A stretch of 64,000 nucleotides of DNA, taken from positions 581,018-645,017 of the forward strand of contig NZ_JARBUY010000003.1 in assembly GCF_028882255.1 (NCBI RefSeq), read 5' to 3'. The DNA is from Maribacter polysaccharolyticus (GTDB taxonomy: Bacteria; Bacteroidota; Bacteroidia; Flavobacteriales; Flavobacteriaceae). Positions 52,575-61,332 of the stretch are shown piece after piece. The notes below the pieces were generated by a model. The model was not told where the DNA came from, searched no databases, and saw nothing but the letters and a program-made list of their open reading frames with translations. Position 1 is the first letter of the stretch. Each line of letters opens with the position of its first letter. The position numbers and the translations under genes were made by a program.

Positions 52575-54155
52575 TTAAAATACCTCAAATTCATCGGAAT
52601 AAGGGGTCTTGAATGAAATCTTTTTCTCCTTTTTCGTCTTTTCGATGATTTTAATGATCGTATTGTCCTTGATCATGGCAATACCAATGGCAATATCATC
52701 GGCAAATACCCTATCCTTGGGGGCAAAAGCGACCTTTTCACGAACCCCTTTATATACTTCATCCATTAATATGCCCGATTTTAAGGGTTTCCGATATTCA
52801 AAAGCCTGTGCCGCTGTCAATAATTCAATAGCCAATATTTTTTGTACGTTATCGAGTACCTGCAAAGCTTTTCGACCACTGATCGATCCCATGCTCACAT
52901 GATCTTCCTGACCCAAAGAGGTCGGAATACTGTCTGCACTTGACGGAAAGCATAACCCTTTGTTCTCACTGGCCAAGGCAGCAGTCGTATATTGCAGGAT
53001 CATATAACCGGAATTGATACCGGTATCCTTCATTAAAAGTTTGGGCACGCCCGGACTGTTTCCCTTTAAGGCCAAATAAACCCTGCGGTCGGAAATATTG
53101 CCTATTTCCGAGGCAGCCAGGCAGGCATAATCCAAGGCCATGGCCAAGGGTTGGCCGTGAAAGTTTCCACCGCTTATGGTAAGTTCATCATCAATGATGA
53201 CGGGATTGTCGGTCACCGCGTTCAATTCAACCTCCAACAACTCCTTCAAATGCAACCATGCATTTCGTGAGGCCCCGTGCACTTGGGGTATACAACGTAA
53301 GGAGTAAGGGTCTTGAACACGTTCACAGGCGGCATGGGCCTCCATGATTTCGGACCCCTTCAACAAACGCTTTATCCTTTTGGCAACGTGGATATTGCCT
53401 TTGAAAGGCCGTAACTTATGCAGTTCATTGTAAAATGGTTTTATGGAACCCTGCAGGCCCTCGATCATCATGGCTCCGATGATATCGGCCTGTGAAAGGC
53501 AACTGTGGAATTTCTCTATTACCTTAATGGCATGTGCCGCAATAAATTGGGTGCCGTTAATGAGTGCTAAACCTTCTTTGGGGCCTAGCGCTATGGGTTC
53601 CAAACCTGTTTCTTCAAAAAGTTGGGTCGTTGATATGGTTTTTCCTTTATAGGCTACTTTCCCAAAACCTATCAAAGGAAGGAACAAATGGGATAAAGGG
53701 GCAAGATCGCCCGAAGCCCCAACGGAACCTTGGGAAGGTACAACGGGAATGGCGTCATGTTCAATGTGCCAAATGATCCGTTCCAAGGTGGTTTGGGCAA
53801 TCCCGGAAAAGCCTTTGGCCAAGGAGTGTACTTTTAATACCAACATCAGTTTGGCAATTTCCCGGTCAATGGGTTCGCCAACGCCTACACTATGACTTTG
53901 GAGTATATTGTTTTGTAGGATTTTTGTCTCCGCCTTTGATATTCTGGTGGTACATAGCGGTCCGAAACCGGTGTTGATACCGTAAACCGGTTGATCTTTA
54001 GCGACGATCGTACTGACGATTTTCCAACTTCTGTCAATTTTTTGTCTTGTGTCTTTGGATAGCCGTATGGCCGTATGACCTTGGGCAATGGCTAGGGCCG
54101 TACTGGCGGTTAACCAATCCTCGCCTAGACTGAATGTTGTTGGTAATGAAATCAT
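52575..54155 (-). CDS. hutH: Histidine ammonia-lyase
   Basis: The protein has 526 residues. The MIO cofactor forms from A147-S148-G149 in GSVGASGDLAPLSHL. Other conserved parts: YGINTGFGPLC, NGTQFIAAHA and EDHVSMGSISGRKALQ. It removes ammonia from histidine to give urocanate. It is the first gene of the operon hutH-hutI-hutU-hutG and is divergent from a LysR gene. Confidence 0.96.
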   Translation of the reverse strand: MISLPTTFSLGEDWLTASTALAIAQGHTAIRLSKDTRQKIDRSWKIVSTIVAKDQPVYGINTGFGPLCTTRISKAETKILQNNILQSHSVGVGEPIDREIAKLMLVLKVHSLAKGFSGIAQTTLERIIWHIEHDAIPVVPSQGSVGASGDLAPLSHLFLPLIGFGKVAYKGKTISTTQLFEETGLEPIALGPKEGLALINGTQFIAAHAIKVIEKFHSCLSQADIIGAMMIEGLQGSIKPFYNELHKLRPFKGNIHVAKRIKRLLKGSEIMEAHAACERVQDPYSLRCIPQVHGASRNAWLHLKELLEVELNAVTDNPVIIDDELTISGGNFHGQPLAMALDYACLAASEIGNISDRRVYLALKGNSPGVPKLLMKDTGINSGYMILQYTTAALASENKGLCFPSSADSIPTSLGQEDHVSMGSISGRKALQVLDNVQKILAIELLTAAQAFEYRKPLKSGILMDEVYKGVREKVAFAPKDRVFADDIAIGIAMIKDNTIIKIIEKTKKEKKISFKTPYSDEFEVF

Positions 54156-54177
54156 TGTAAATGTTTTATAGTATAAA

Positions 54178-54199
54178 ATTATTGATTAAGTTTGATAAT
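54178..54199. promoter_or_regulatory. LysR binding-site candidate between hutH and lysR
   Basis: ATTAT-N12-ATAAT, an inverted repeat of the T-N11-A kind used by LysR regulators, in the 77 bp between the two divergent starts. Confidence 0.45.
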
Positions 54200-54232
54200 T
54201 ACCAATACCAAAAACATCAACATTCAATACTT

Positions 54233-55117
54233 ATGGGTTATCAAATAGAGCTTCGACATTTCGCTTATTTTTTGGCGGTGGCCGAAGAGCTCCATTTTAG
54301 AAAGGCCGCTGAGAAATTGTTTATTTCCCAGCCCGGGCTGAGCAGACAGATCAAACAAATGGAGGAAATACTGCAGGTACAGCTATTTATACGGGATAAG
54401 AAAAAAGTAGTGTTGACACCTGCGGGTCATTATCTTAAAGGCAAATCAGAAGAGCTATTCCATGGGATAAAGGACATCAAGCGTCACGTACAGTTGATCG
54501 GGGAAGGGGACTCAGGGGAAGTGCGTATCGGGTTTTTAGGGTCGGCCATGCAAAATGTAATTCCTACACTGCTGTTGGAATTAAAGGACAAATACCCAAA
54601 GATAAAAACCTCTTTGGAGGAACTGTCCAATATGGATCAGGTGGAGGCCGTATTGAAAGATGAACTGGATATGGGTTTTGTAAGGCTGTCCAGGGTTCCG
54701 GCCACCTTGCAAATGACAACGGTTTACGAAGATACATTTTCGTTGGTGTTGCCAGAGAATTATCCCATGCTTACCCGTAACTATGTGGGTATGCATCAAT
54801 TTGCCAATGATAATTTTATTTTGTTCAGTAAGGAGTATAGCCCTTTTTATTTTGAAACGATCATGGGTATATGTTCGGATGCCGGTTTTGTTCCCAAAGT
54901 ATCACACAAGACGGTTCATGCACATACTATTTTTAAGCTCGTTGAAAACAATTTGGGAATAGCCATTGTACCCACCGCATTGAAATTCGGTTTTCAAATG
55001 CGGGTGAAATTCATTGAATTGAAGAACATTGATCAACGGGCATTGTTATCCGTTATTTGGAAAAAGGACAATCCCAACCCCGTCTTGAAAAATTGTGTGG
55101 ATTTACTTTTGAAGTAA
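54233..55117 (+). CDS. LysR-type regulator of the hut operon
   Basis: The protein has 294 residues from the ATG at 54233; an upstream start at 54161 would almost abut hutH and is unlikely. The HTH (about 2-60) reads LRHFAYFLAVAEELHFRKAA and LFISQPGLSRQIKQME. The effector domain has two periplasmic-binding-like lobes. It is divergent from hutH and probably responds to urocanate or histidine. Confidence 0.88.
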   Translation: MGYQIELRHFAYFLAVAEELHFRKAAEKLFISQPGLSRQIKQMEEILQVQLFIRDKKKVVLTPAGHYLKGKSEELFHGIKDIKRHVQLIGEGDSGEVRIGFLGSAMQNVIPTLLLELKDKYPKIKTSLEELSNMDQVEAVLKDELDMGFVRLSRVPATLQMTTVYEDTFSLVLPENYPMLTRNYVGMHQFANDNFILFSKEYSPFYFETIMGICSDAGFVPKVSHKTVHAHTIFKLVENNLGIAIVPTALKFGFQMRVKFIELKNIDQRALLSVIWKKDNPNPVLKNCVDLLLK

Positions 55118-55158
55118 GCCCTATAAAATAGTAGATTTAAAATCTAAAACAGTAAAGT

Positions 55159-55713
55159 ATGATTCGCGACTTGATCAAGGAAAGACGATCGGTCTTTCCC
55201 GTACAGTATATAGATATGGTGATTCCCAAAGAAAACCTGCAACAGATCTTGGAATCGGCCAACTGGGCACCCAACCATAATAATACCGAACCTTGGCGAT
55301 TTAAGGTGTTACAAGGGGAATCCAAGACCAAATTAGGGGAATTTTTATCAAAAAAGTACCAAGAGGTGGAAGAGCACCCCAAACAGGTAAAGATAAAGAA
55401 GTTGAAATCGAACCCTAAAAAATCCGCAGCGGTAATTGCCATATGCATGCAGCGTGACCCAAAGGAATCGGTACCGGAATGGGAGGAATTGGCGGCGGTT
55501 GCCATGGCTGTCCAGAATATGTGGCTTACCTGTACCGAAATGGGCATCGGATGTTATTGGAGTTCCCCTGGGATCATTGAATATATGGACGAATTTTTCG
55601 ACTTGGCAGAGGGGGAAAAATGCCTTGGCTTCCTGTACATGGGGTATTATGATGAAGAGTTGCCCCAAGGAAAGAGAAAACCCATTAAAGATAAAGTCGT
55701 TTGGCTCGATTAG
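55159..55713 (+). CDS. Nitroreductase family protein
   Basis: The protein has 184 residues with the FMN-binding pattern: IKERRSVFPVQY at the start, LESANWAPNHNNTEPWRF, AAVAMAVQNMWLTCTEMGIGCYWSSP and FLYMGYYDE. It reduces a nitro, quinone or flavin substrate with NAD(P)H. The true substrate is not known. It is followed by a convergent DUF456 gene. Confidence 0.9.
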   Translation: MIRDLIKERRSVFPVQYIDMVIPKENLQQILESANWAPNHNNTEPWRFKVLQGESKTKLGEFLSKKYQEVEEHPKQVKIKKLKSNPKKSAAVIAICMQRDPKESVPEWEELAAVAMAVQNMWLTCTEMGIGCYWSSPGIIEYMDEFFDLAEGEKCLGFLYMGYYDEELPQGKRKPIKDKVVWLD

Positions 55714-55725
55714 ATTCTGTTTAAC

Positions 55726-56241
55726 TTAATTGAAAAAAGGAAACAAGGTAGCTTTGTATTCCCAGGCTGTGGTTAAAAAAAGGCCTAGGTATACGATAGT
55801 GACCAAAAATTTCAGAAAGGTCCCGGTCAAAAAACCGATAAAAGAACCGAAAGCGGCCTTTGTGGCCGTTTTTCTATCGGCCTTGTTCAAAAGTTCTCCG
55901 ACCAATGCCCCGATAAAGGGCCATATGATGATCCCGAAAGCACCTAGGATAGGAAAAATCAAGGCAACCAATAATCCCAAAGTCGTTCCGAGCATACCTG
56001 CTTTGGTTCCCCCGAATTTTTTGGTCCCCACGGCTGGGATCACATAATCGAGCGCAAAAACAACCAAGGCGATCACCAAGGTAATACCCAAGAAGACCCA
56101 ATCATCGGGCACGGCTTTTGAAAGGTACAAAAGCAAAAGGCCGATCCAACTTATTGGAGGGCCGGGCAAGACGGGAAGAAAGCTTCCCAGAATACCGATC
56201 AACATAAGGATGAATCCGAAAATCAATAAAACAATATCCAT
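55726..56241 (-). CDS. DUF456 membrane protein
   Basis: The protein has 171 residues with four to five hydrophobic segments and Gly-rich turns: GILGSFLPVLPGPPISWIGL, DYVIPAVGTKKFGGTKAG and GPFIGALVGELLNK-like segments. These are the marks of DUF456. The function is unknown. It has a well-placed promoter (56264-56293). Confidence 0.88.
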   Translation of the reverse strand: MDIVLLIFGFILMLIGILGSFLPVLPGPPISWIGLLLLYLSKAVPDDWVFLGITLVIALVVFALDYVIPAVGTKKFGGTKAGMLGTTLGLLVALIFPILGAFGIIIWPFIGALVGELLNKADRKTATKAAFGSFIGFLTGTFLKFLVTIVYLGLFLTTAWEYKATLFPFFN

Positions 56242-56263
56242 GGATGTGTTTTTTACTATCAGA

Positions 56264-56293
56264 CAAATTTAATGGACAATTGTTACAGACAAA
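56264..56293 (-). promoter_or_regulatory. Promoter of the DUF456 gene (TTTG-N18-TAAATTTG)
   Basis: On the minus strand a -33 TTTG (56293-56290) and a -7 TAAATTTG (56271-56264) are 18 bp apart, close to the Bacteroidota consensus. The start would be near 56259, before the ATG at 56241. Confidence 0.6.
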
Positions 56294-56354
56294 ACCAAAA
56301 TACCCCTTACATTTCAACTAGGATAAGTAAATTTGAAAAAGATTGGGTCAGGTA

Positions 56355-56795
56355 ATGAAAATCCTCAAAACATATCGAATCTCCAAGTTGCGACAAATGG
56401 GATGTACTGTGCTATGTATATTCTATGTATTGGGGCTATTCAATGGTCTGGTTATGGAAACATTGCATGGGGTCTCACATATCATGGGGCCAAAAACACA
56501 CCAACATTATTTTGCATTTGGCCATGAAGCGATTGATTATGCCGCTTTGGAAGGTATGGCAGGGCATTCACACGAAGCTTTGGAGGCTTTGAAAGAGTTG
56601 TTGGAAGCCAATCAACCAGATGAACAAGAATCCAAGGGTGAACTCAGTCTTAAATTGGATAAACACCTTGTTAAGGATGCCAATTGTCCATTAGGGACGA
56701 ATATTCCAATTGTTCGGAACAACAATTGGAAAAACCAAAGCGTAAACACTATTTGGCACCTTGGGGTCAGTACTCCCCCTCCTCAAAATAGCTGA
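56355..56795 (+). CDS. His-rich membrane-anchored protein before TonB receptor
   Basis: About 146 residues. One N-terminal transmembrane helix or signal (near 15-36) is followed by a His-rich region HGVSHIMGPKTHQHYFAFGHE and later GHSHEALEALKE, which could bind a metal. The start is the ATG at 56355; a TTG 12 bases upstream is weaker. It lies 109 bp before the TonB receptor and is likely in the same unit. No named family is recognised. Confidence 0.6.
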   Translation: MKILKTYRISKLRQMGCTVLCIFYVLGLFNGLVMETLHGVSHIMGPKTHQHYFAFGHEAIDYAALEGMAGHSHEALEALKELLEANQPDEQESKGELSLKLDKHLVKDANCPLGTNIPIVRNNNWKNQSVNTIWHLGVSTPPPQNS

Positions 56796-56904
56796 CATGG
56801 GCCAGGCCAAAATTTTAAAGAACAGGTTCCAAACTGCATGGAACAAGGTCTAGGCTTCCTATTGTTCAGATTTTATTACGCAAATCAATTTAAAATATAA
56901 GGAC

Positions 56905-59130
56905 ATGAAATATTATATGACGGCATTTTGCATGCTGTTCATGGGTGCTGTTGCTGCACAAAACTTAAAGGGAAAATTAATGGATGAATCCGGTTCGCCT
57001 TTAGAGGACGCAGGCGTATTCAATAAAACCAGTGGTCAACATAGCCATACCGATGGTACGGGACATTTTGTGTTGGACAGAACCACCGTTAACGATACGG
57101 TTTACTTTTCCAGATTGGGGTATGCTACCCAAACCAAAGTGGTACGCCCTGCTGATTTGGAGGGGTCGATAACGATAGTACTCCAAGAAAGTGCAATTTC
57201 TTTAGATCAAGTGGTTTTGGTATCCGGGGTGGATACCATGAGTAAAGTGGTGGATGTGGACGTAAAGACGAACCCTGTAAAATCGTCACAAGAAATCCTA
57301 AGAAAAGTTCCAGGGTTGATCATTGGTCAACACGCAGGGGGCGGAAAGGCAGAACAATTATTTTTGCGGGGTTTTGATGTGGATCACGGTACCGATGTGG
57401 CCATCAATGTAGATGGAATGCCCGTGAATATGGTGTCACACGCCCACGGGCAAGGTTACGCCGATCTGCACTTTGTAATTCCCGAGACCATAGAAAATGT
57501 AAATTTTGGAAAAGGACCTTATTATGCCGATCAAGGTAATTTCAATACGGCAGGTTACGTAAACCTGAAGTTGAGAAAAAGTTTGGATGAAAGTATATTA
57601 TCCGCTGAAGTGGGCCAATATGGAACTCGGAGGTTTATGGGGATGTTCAATCTGATCGACCATCAAAACAGCAATGCCTTTTTGGCCTCCGAACTGTATT
57701 TGACGGATGGTCCGTTTGATTCCCCCCAGCATTTTAATCGAATCAATATCTTGGGGAGATACCGCTATGCATTGCCCGGGGAACAGGAATTAATGTTGAC
57801 CGCTTCTCATTTTTCCAGTAAATGGGATGCCTCCGGTCAAATTCCGCAAAGGGCAATTGATCAAGGTTTGATAGGTCGTTTTGGTGCTATTGACGATACC
57901 GAGGGCGGACAGACCAGTAGAACCAATTTCGTTTTGAACCACAACAAAATCCTAGGGATGGGCAGATCCTTGAACACCATGGCTTTTGTGTCCCATTATG
58001 ATTTTGAACTCTATTCCAATTTTACCTATTTTTTGGAAGATCCGGTCAATGGGGACCAGATCAAACAGTATGAAGATCGTTTATTGGCCGGAGCCAAAAC
58101 GGAATTCAAAAACAATTCGGCAAGTTTGGGGGATTTGCATTTTAAATACAATGCCGGGATTGGTTTTAGGTACGATAATGTGGACGATAACCAGTTGTCG
58201 CATACCGCAAATCGACAAGAACTGTTAGAGCGTTTGGCCTATGGGGATGTGGATGAGGTGAACAGTTATGCTTTTGCCGGGGGCATTGTTAAATCAGGAA
58301 AATTCACTTTTGAACCAGGGGTTCGTTTGGATTATTTTAGGTTCGATTACATTGACAAAATGAGTGAACTGTACGATAGCCAAAGTGAAGAAAAAGTGGC
58401 ATTCAGTCCAAAGTTCAATATGGTTTACAGTCCAACGGAGAATACACGGTTATTCCTTAAATCAGGAATCGGTTTTCACTCCAACGATACCCGGGTTGTA
58501 GTGGCAAACGGTGGCGAAGAGATTCTGCCAGCCGCTTATGGAGTGGATTTGGGAACCATCTTAAAACCAATGGACAAACTGGTTTTGAATGCCACTTTGT
58601 GGTCCTTGTTCTTGGATCAGGAGTTTGTGTACGTGGGTGATGCGGGAATTGTGGAACCCAGTGGAAAAACCAGAAGAATGGGACTTGAAGTAGGGGCAAG
58701 GTACCAGCCTTTGGATTGGCTTTACATCTATTCTGATGCCAATTACACGCACGCACGTAGCACTGAAGAGGCCGATGGAGCGGATTACATTCCATTGGCA
58801 CCCGATTTTACAATGGCTGGTGGAGTAACCTTGGGAAGCAATCAAGGCTTTTCAGGAGGACTTAATTATAGATATATTGATGATAGACCGGGCAATGAGG
58901 ACAATTCCATAGTGGCAGAAGGTTATTTTGTGACCGATGCAACGCTTAATTACAGTGTGAACAATTGGACGTTTGGCCTTATTGTGGAAAACCTTTTCGA
59001 TGCGGAATGGAACGAAACCCAGTTTGCCACCGAAAGCCGGCTTTTTGATGAACCGGAGGCTGTGGAGGAAATCCATTTTACACCGGGTACACCTTTTTAT
59101 CTAAGGGGGAAAATAACGGTAACCTTCTGA
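56905..59130 (+). CDS. TonB-dependent receptor (possibly for a metal)
   Basis: The protein has 741 residues. A signal peptide (1-18) and a carboxypeptidase-regulatory-like domain (about 20-100, with QHSHTDGTGHFVLDR) are followed by the plug (SQEILRKVPGLIIGQHAGGGKAEQLFLRGFDVDHGTD) and a barrel ending in FYLRGKITVTF. The plug is His-rich (VSHAHGQGYADLHF), and the gene follows a His-rich protein, so a transition-metal ligand is possible. A terminator follows. Confidence 0.9.
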   Translation: MKYYMTAFCMLFMGAVAAQNLKGKLMDESGSPLEDAGVFNKTSGQHSHTDGTGHFVLDRTTVNDTVYFSRLGYATQTKVVRPADLEGSITIVLQESAISLDQVVLVSGVDTMSKVVDVDVKTNPVKSSQEILRKVPGLIIGQHAGGGKAEQLFLRGFDVDHGTDVAINVDGMPVNMVSHAHGQGYADLHFVIPETIENVNFGKGPYYADQGNFNTAGYVNLKLRKSLDESILSAEVGQYGTRRFMGMFNLIDHQNSNAFLASELYLTDGPFDSPQHFNRINILGRYRYALPGEQELMLTASHFSSKWDASGQIPQRAIDQGLIGRFGAIDDTEGGQTSRTNFVLNHNKILGMGRSLNTMAFVSHYDFELYSNFTYFLEDPVNGDQIKQYEDRLLAGAKTEFKNNSASLGDLHFKYNAGIGFRYDNVDDNQLSHTANRQELLERLAYGDVDEVNSYAFAGGIVKSGKFTFEPGVRLDYFRFDYIDKMSELYDSQSEEKVAFSPKFNMVYSPTENTRLFLKSGIGFHSNDTRVVVANGGEEILPAAYGVDLGTILKPMDKLVLNATLWSLFLDQEFVYVGDAGIVEPSGKTRRMGLEVGARYQPLDWLYIYSDANYTHARSTEEADGADYIPLAPDFTMAGGVTLGSNQGFSGGLNYRYIDDRPGNEDNSIVAEGYFVTDATLNYSVNNWTFGLIVENLFDAEWNETQFATESRLFDEPEAVEEIHFTPGTPFYLRGKITVTF

Positions 59131-59136
59131 ATAAAT

Positions 59137-59163
59137 ATCCGCCGGCACCCTAAGCTGGCGGAT
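59137..59163 (+). terminator. Hairpin after TonB receptor
   Basis: ATCCGCCGGC pairs with GCTGGCGGAT (one mismatch) around a seven-base loop, followed by TTCTGATT. Confidence 0.65.
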
Positions 59164-59315
59164 TTCTGATTCCTTTTCAACTTAGGGGTCAATGTAGGTC
59201 GATGCCCTAAGATGCAACCGGGAAAACAAAAAGGGAGAGTAGTGGATGTTCCCTATTCGATTCCCATTGTGTTTGTACTTGACTGATGTATTGGGCCCAA
59301 GTTATATTCGGATTA

Positions 59316-59429
59316 GTGGTTATAGTTAAAAAACCCTACTAATTTCCACTCCTCCCAATAAAAACGCGTCCACAGTTATAGGATCGCTAGCTGGTTTTGG
59401 CCCCATTTATCGAATGGGGCTTGTTTTTT
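59316..59429 (+). ncRNA. Candidate small RNA between TonB receptor and lipoprotein genes
   Basis: About 110 bases from a predicted start after TTG-N21-TATATTCG to the T-run of a perfect terminator. There is no open frame of note inside. No RNA family is recognised. Confidence 0.3.
59400..59429 (+). terminator. Strong intrinsic terminator
   Basis: GCCCCATT-TATCG... pairs perfectly with AATGGGGC, followed by TTGTTTTTT. No protein gene ends directly before it. Confidence 0.8.
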
Positions 59430-59492
59430 CGATATGAAGGTATTGGTGAAGCTCCTTAAAAAATCGTAATTTCCGCCCTAGAAATGGGGTTC

Positions 59493-59972
59493 ATGAGAAA
59501 GTCTTTAGCCATACTGCTTTTATGTTCTTGCCTTTCCTGTGGTTTCTTCGAATCCAAGGAGGCAAAGACCCAAAAATTGATCAATCGGGAAATGCGGGCC
59601 ATTGACTGGAACGATGTTGACAATTACCCCTTGTTTGAAAACTGCGATGAATCAACCTCCAAAGCAAGTCAAAAAGCATGTTTTGAAAGGGAATTGCTCG
59701 GTTATTTTTCGGCAACTTTGCGAGAGTTTGAATTTGTCATCGATCCCGGTACGGATACTACGGTATATGTTGATTTTCTGATAGACCAAGAGGGTAGGAT
59801 AGGCGTAGTGAATATTCAAAAGGACCGGAAAATAGAGCAAACGATGCCGGAATTCGATCGTATTATTTCCCAAAGTCTAAGTAATTTGCCCTCTTTGGCA
59901 CCGGCATTGAAAAGAGGGATTCCCGTACGGGCAAAATTCAGGATTCCCATTGTGCTCCATGCGAACCAATAG
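59493..59972 (+). CDS. Lipoprotein with TonB-C-like domain
   Basis: The protein has 159 residues from the ATG at 59493 (an ATG at 59484 would add three residues). The lipoprotein signal ends SCLSC. The mature part begins with charged helices and closes with a domain like the C-terminal part of flavobacterial energy transducers: DTTVYVDFLIDQEGRIGVVNI, FDRIISQSLSNLPSLAPALKRG and IPVRAKFRIPIVL. It lacks a membrane-spanning TonB N-terminus. The function is unknown. Confidence 0.65.
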   Translation: MRKSLAILLLCSCLSCGFFESKEAKTQKLINREMRAIDWNDVDNYPLFENCDESTSKASQKACFERELLGYFSATLREFEFVIDPGTDTTVYVDFLIDQEGRIGVVNIQKDRKIEQTMPEFDRIISQSLSNLPSLAPALKRGIPVRAKFRIPIVLHANQ

Positions 59973-60062
59973 GCAAAACACGGAATCAAGAAAAGGTGTT
60001 GGGCAACATAAAATCAAATAAGGCAAGAACATTTCCATTTTCAGCAACTAATAAAGAAGAAT

Positions 60063-60617
60063 TTGTCGAACGAAAGAATCATATTGGGAATCGATCCGGG
60101 AACCACCATCATGGGGTTCGGGATCATTAAAGTGGAGAACAAGCAAATGAAGTTCGTTCAGATGAACGAGTTGTTGCTTCAAAAGTATAGTGACCCCTAT
60201 ACCAAACTCAAACTCATTTTTGAACGTACGATCGAATTGATAGATACCTATCATCCCGATGAAATAGCGATTGAGGCGCCTTTTTTTGGTAAAAATGTCC
60301 AATCCATGCTAAAATTGGGACGTGCCCAAGGGGTGGCCATGGCGGCGGGGTTGTCGCGGCAAATCCCCATTACCGAATACCTCCCCAAGAAAATTAAAAT
60401 GGCCATTACGGGGAATGGAAATGCAAGTAAAGAACAAGTGGCACGTATGCTACAGAGTACCCTTGGATTAAAGTCCTTGCCCAAAAATTTGGACAGTACC
60501 GACGGACTTGCAGCTGCGGTTTGCCATTTTTACAATGAGGGCAAGATAGATATCGGAAAAAGCTATTCCGGTTGGGATGCCTTTGTAAAGCAGAATGAAA
60601 GTAGGATCAAGAAGTGA
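60063..60617 (+). CDS. ruvC: Holliday junction endonuclease RuvC
   Basis: The protein has 184 residues with the RuvC catalytic set: D11 in ILGIDPGTT, an acidic residue in [14 protein letters not shown] and the late acidic pair in [12 protein letters not shown]. It resolves Holliday junctions with RuvAB. The only suitable start is the TTG at 60063; no in-frame ATG exists between the upstream stop near 60009 and the catalytic motif. Confidence 0.93.
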   Translation: MSNERIILGIDPGTTIMGFGIIKVENKQMKFVQMNELLLQKYSDPYTKLKLIFERTIELIDTYHPDEIAIEAPFFGKNVQSMLKLGRAQGVAMAAGLSRQIPITEYLPKKIKMAITGNGNASKEQVARMLQSTLGLKSLPKNLDSTDGLAAAVCHFYNEGKIDIGKSYSGWDAFVKQNESRIKK

Positions 60618-60646
60618 TCGGGTTACAATGTACGATTAGCAATTGG

Positions 60647-60835
60647 CAGTGAATAGTGAACAGTAAGCAGTAGGCAGTTGGCAGTAAACAGTAAGCAGTG
60701 AACAGTAAGCAGTTGGCAGTGAGCAGTAAGCAGTGAACAGTGAGCAGTAAGCAGTGAGCAGTGAGCAGTAAGCAGTGAACAGTGAACAGTAAGCAGTTGG
60801 CAGTGAACAGTAAGCAGTGAACAGGAAACAGTGAT
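60647..60835 (+). repeat. Heptamer array, 27 degenerate units (CAGTnnn)
   Basis: Twenty-seven consecutive 7-base units begin CAGT (two are TAGT or CAGG) with variable last three bases, mainly AAG, GAA, GAG and TGG. The array starts 30 bp after ruvC and ends 38 bp before the four-helix gene. It is not a CRISPR array because there are no spacers. Confidence 0.9.
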
Positions 60836-60872
60836 GAGAAGGCACTTGTATTAAAATAAGTAATGATTAAAA

Positions 60873-61238
60873 ATGAAATTTCAAGACCTTTTAGCATATC
60901 AAAAATCATTTGCTCTGGCCATGTCTATTTTTAAGATTTCACAGGGTTTTCCCCAAGAAGAAAGATATTCGTTGACTGATCAAATTAGAAGGTCTTCTCG
61001 CAGTGTTTCGGCCAATATTGCCGAGTCTTACGCAAAGAGAGTTTACCCAAGATATTTTATTAGTAAACTAACAGATGCAGACGCAGAAAATCTGGAAACC
61101 CAAAGTTGGTTGGAATTTGCCTTGGCATGCGGTTATATTAACAATGTACTATTTGAAGATTTGTCCATGCAAAGTAAAGAAGTCGGAAGATTAATGAATT
61201 TTATGATGAACAATCCTGAGAAATTTGGTTCAAAATAA
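60873..61238 (+). CDS. Four-helix-bundle protein (23S rRNA IVP / bAvd-like)
   Basis: An all-helical protein of 121 residues. Family signature: [42 protein letters not shown] and [24 protein letters not shown]. Members are found in intervening sequences of 23S rRNA genes and as Avd partners in diversity-generating elements; many are free-standing as here. The stand-alone function is unknown. The gene is bracketed by two heptamer arrays in opposite orientation. Confidence 0.9.
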   Translation: MKFQDLLAYQKSFALAMSIFKISQGFPQEERYSLTDQIRRSSRSVSANIAESYAKRVYPRYFISKLTDADAENLETQSWLEFALACGYINNVLFEDLSMQSKEVGRLMNFMMNNPEKFGSK

Positions 61239-61254
61239 TTATAATGTCTATTTT

Positions 61255-61329
61255 ACTGACCACTGACCACTGACCACTGACCACTGACCACTGACCACTG
61301 ACCACTGACCACTGACCACTGACCACTGA
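61255..61329 (-). repeat. Heptamer array, about 10.7 near-perfect units (inverse orientation)
   Basis: On the plus strand the unit is CACTGAC; on the minus strand it reads CAGTGGT, so it is the same CAGTnnn heptamer as the left array but reversed. Copies are practically identical. The array ends three bases before the hemW start codon at 61333. Confidence 0.9.
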
Positions 61330-61332
61330 TAT

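Larger units (their letters stand above)
59131..59492. other. Intergenic region with two terminators
   Basis: 362 bp without a protein gene. After the receptor stop comes a hairpin (59137-59163). Farther on, a -7-like TATATTCG (59303-59310) with a TTG 21 bp upstream and a strong terminator (59400-59429) enclose a possible small RNA. Confidence 0.45.

Noticed and set aside
60607-60909. Minus-strand open frames full of Tyr-Cys repeats over the left heptamer array
   Set aside because: A 7-base repeat without stop codons opens several frames at once; the peptide is only the repeat translated.
60647-61329. CRISPR array
   Set aside because: The units are contiguous 7-mers with no unique spacers and no cas genes are nearby.
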